From Ilyobacter_A sp963668015 (GTDB taxonomy: Bacteria > Fusobacteriota > Fusobacteriia > Fusobacteriales > Fusobacteriaceae): 16,242 bases of DNA. This document shows, one piece after another, positions 15,842 through 16,242 of the stretch. Made by a program: the position numbers and the translations under genes. The stretch is from positions 1-16,242 of the forward strand of contig CAXXCR010000014.1 in NCBI GenBank assembly GCA_963668015.2, given 5' to 3'. Numbering within the stretch: position 1 is the first letter of the stretch; each line of letters starts with the position of its first letter. The notes under the pieces are model-generated. The model was not told where the DNA came from and made no database searches. It was given only the letters and a program-made list of their open reading frames with translations.

Positions 15842-15865
15842 AAATCCGCTCTTGCGAACGGATTT
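15842..15865 (-). terminator. Intrinsic terminator after manC
   Basis: On the minus strand AAATCCG-TTC, a GCAA tetraloop, and GAG-CGGATTT form a 10-base-pair stem with one G-U pair, and the GNRA loop adds stability. The stem runs into TTTTTATATT. It lies about 135 bases after the manC stop and separates manC transcription from the pglF operon. Confidence 0.7.
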
Positions 15866-15916
15866 CTTTATTTCTTCATAGATACAAGGCCAATAAATCA
15901 ATTAATAGTTTATAAC

Positions 15917-15998
15917 GAACAGATAATAGTTAAAATATTGAATTTTTTCCTCTATAATCTATTAACTGCATTTTATCTCTATTCTCTGTTATCTGTTC
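15917..15998. repeat. 10-base perfect inverted repeat immediately after manC
   Basis: GAACAGATAA (15917-15926) and TTATCTGTTC (15989-15998) are exact reverse complements separated by 62 bases. The right arm begins one base beyond the manC stop codon. The enclosed DNA is AT-rich with no open frame. It may be the remnant of a small non-coding mobile repeat or an mRNA 3' structure; its purpose is unknown. Confidence 0.5.
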
Positions 15999-15999
15999 C

Positions 16000-16242
16000 C
16001 TATTTCCTCCCGTATTCGTCATCAAACCTTATGATGTCGTCCTCTTCCAGGTAGTCCCCCATCTGAACCTCTATAATTTCCAATGGAAGCTTTCCAGGGT
16101 TCTCAAGCCTGTGCTTTTGCCCAGCCCTTATAAATATGCTCTCACCGGCACATACAAACTTCTCCACGTCGTCTATGGTCACCCTGGCCATACCCTTTAC
16201 ACTATCCAGTGCTCACTCCTGTGGTGGTGGAGCTGGTAGCTG
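16000..16242 (-). CDS. manC: C-terminal cupin end of ManC (mannose-1-phosphate guanylyltransferase / mannose-6-phosphate isomerase), partial, with a frameshift
   Basis: Only the last ~80 codons are in the window. In one frame the minus strand reads SYQLHHHRSEHWIV from the edge and then hits TAA at 16197-16199. One base out of phase, the same protein continues VKGMARVTIDDVEKF, then GQKHRLENPGKLPLEIIEVQ, and ends DDEYGRK. HHHRSEHW, the VxGxAxVTID strand and HRLENPGK-PLEIIEVQ are the metal-binding and closing motifs of the type II phosphomannose isomerase cupin fused to GDP-mannose pyrophosphorylases. Adding one G (GTGTAA to GTGGTAA) at about 16199-16202 restores the frame. It supplies GDP-mannose, or with an unseen partner gene a derived sugar. 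An initiation codon at 16191 would be an artefact of the shift. Confidence 0.88.

Noticed and set aside
1..16242. tRNA, rRNA, CRISPR arrays, insertion sequences, transposase genes
   Set aside because: None is seen: no regularly spaced repeats, no cloverleaf, and no transposase motifs in any frame.

Overview
The window is most of a surface-glycan biosynthesis locus from a low-GC bacterium. Every recognisable gene lies on the minus strand, so transcription runs from the right edge to the left edge. The standard code fits, because TAA, TAG and TGA all end genes. AT-rich codons, GGAGG-type ribosome sites and occasional TTG/GTG starts suggest Fusobacteriota or Clostridia-like Firmicutes; I cannot choose between them from sequence alone. 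The right third (manC, pglF, pglE, pglC, pglD) is visibly richer in G+C than the left quarter (wzx, ATP-grasp gene, capA-like gene). That is the usual picture of a conserved end joined to an exchangeable, serotype-like end.

Layout in transcription order. (1) 16242-16000: the C-terminal cupin end of ManC (GDP-mannose supply), with an apparent one-base frameshift, followed by a good terminator at 15842-15865. (2) 15683-10948: pglF, pglE, pglC and pglD. These are the UDP-GlcNAc 4,6-dehydratase, the PLP aminotransferase, the phosphoglycosyl transferase and the acetyltransferase that together make UDP-N,N'-diacetylbacillosamine and load it on undecaprenyl phosphate. (3) 10922-8452: two glycosyltransferase genes. 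(4) 8440-5171: capE, capF and capG, the complete UDP-N-acetyl-L-fucosamine pathway. (5) 5174-3978: a GT4 glycosyltransferase. (6) 3893 to about 3700: a decayed remnant that reads like the start of an EpsG/Wzy-type polymerase. (7) 3598-2273: a Wzx-type flippase. (8) 2238-1294: a TupA-like ATP-grasp protein. (9) 1239-106: a CapA-family gene with four frameshifts. (10) 76-1: the first codons of a family 2-like glycosyltransferase, also with frameshifts.

Together the genes describe a Wzx-dependent lipid-linked oligosaccharide. PglC starts it with diNAcBac-phosphate, three to four glycosyltransferases extend it (L-FucNAc is one expected donor sugar), and Wzx flips it. The ATP-grasp and CapA-like genes hint at an amino-acid or peptide decoration. 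No intact polymerase, ligase, chain-length regulator or oligosaccharyltransferase is visible.

The most useful observations are the decayed polymerase-like segment, the two complete rare-sugar pathways side by side, the TupA-like/CapA pair, and homopolymer-type frameshifts concentrated at both edges of the window. The last pattern may mean low-quality contig ends rather than real gene decay.
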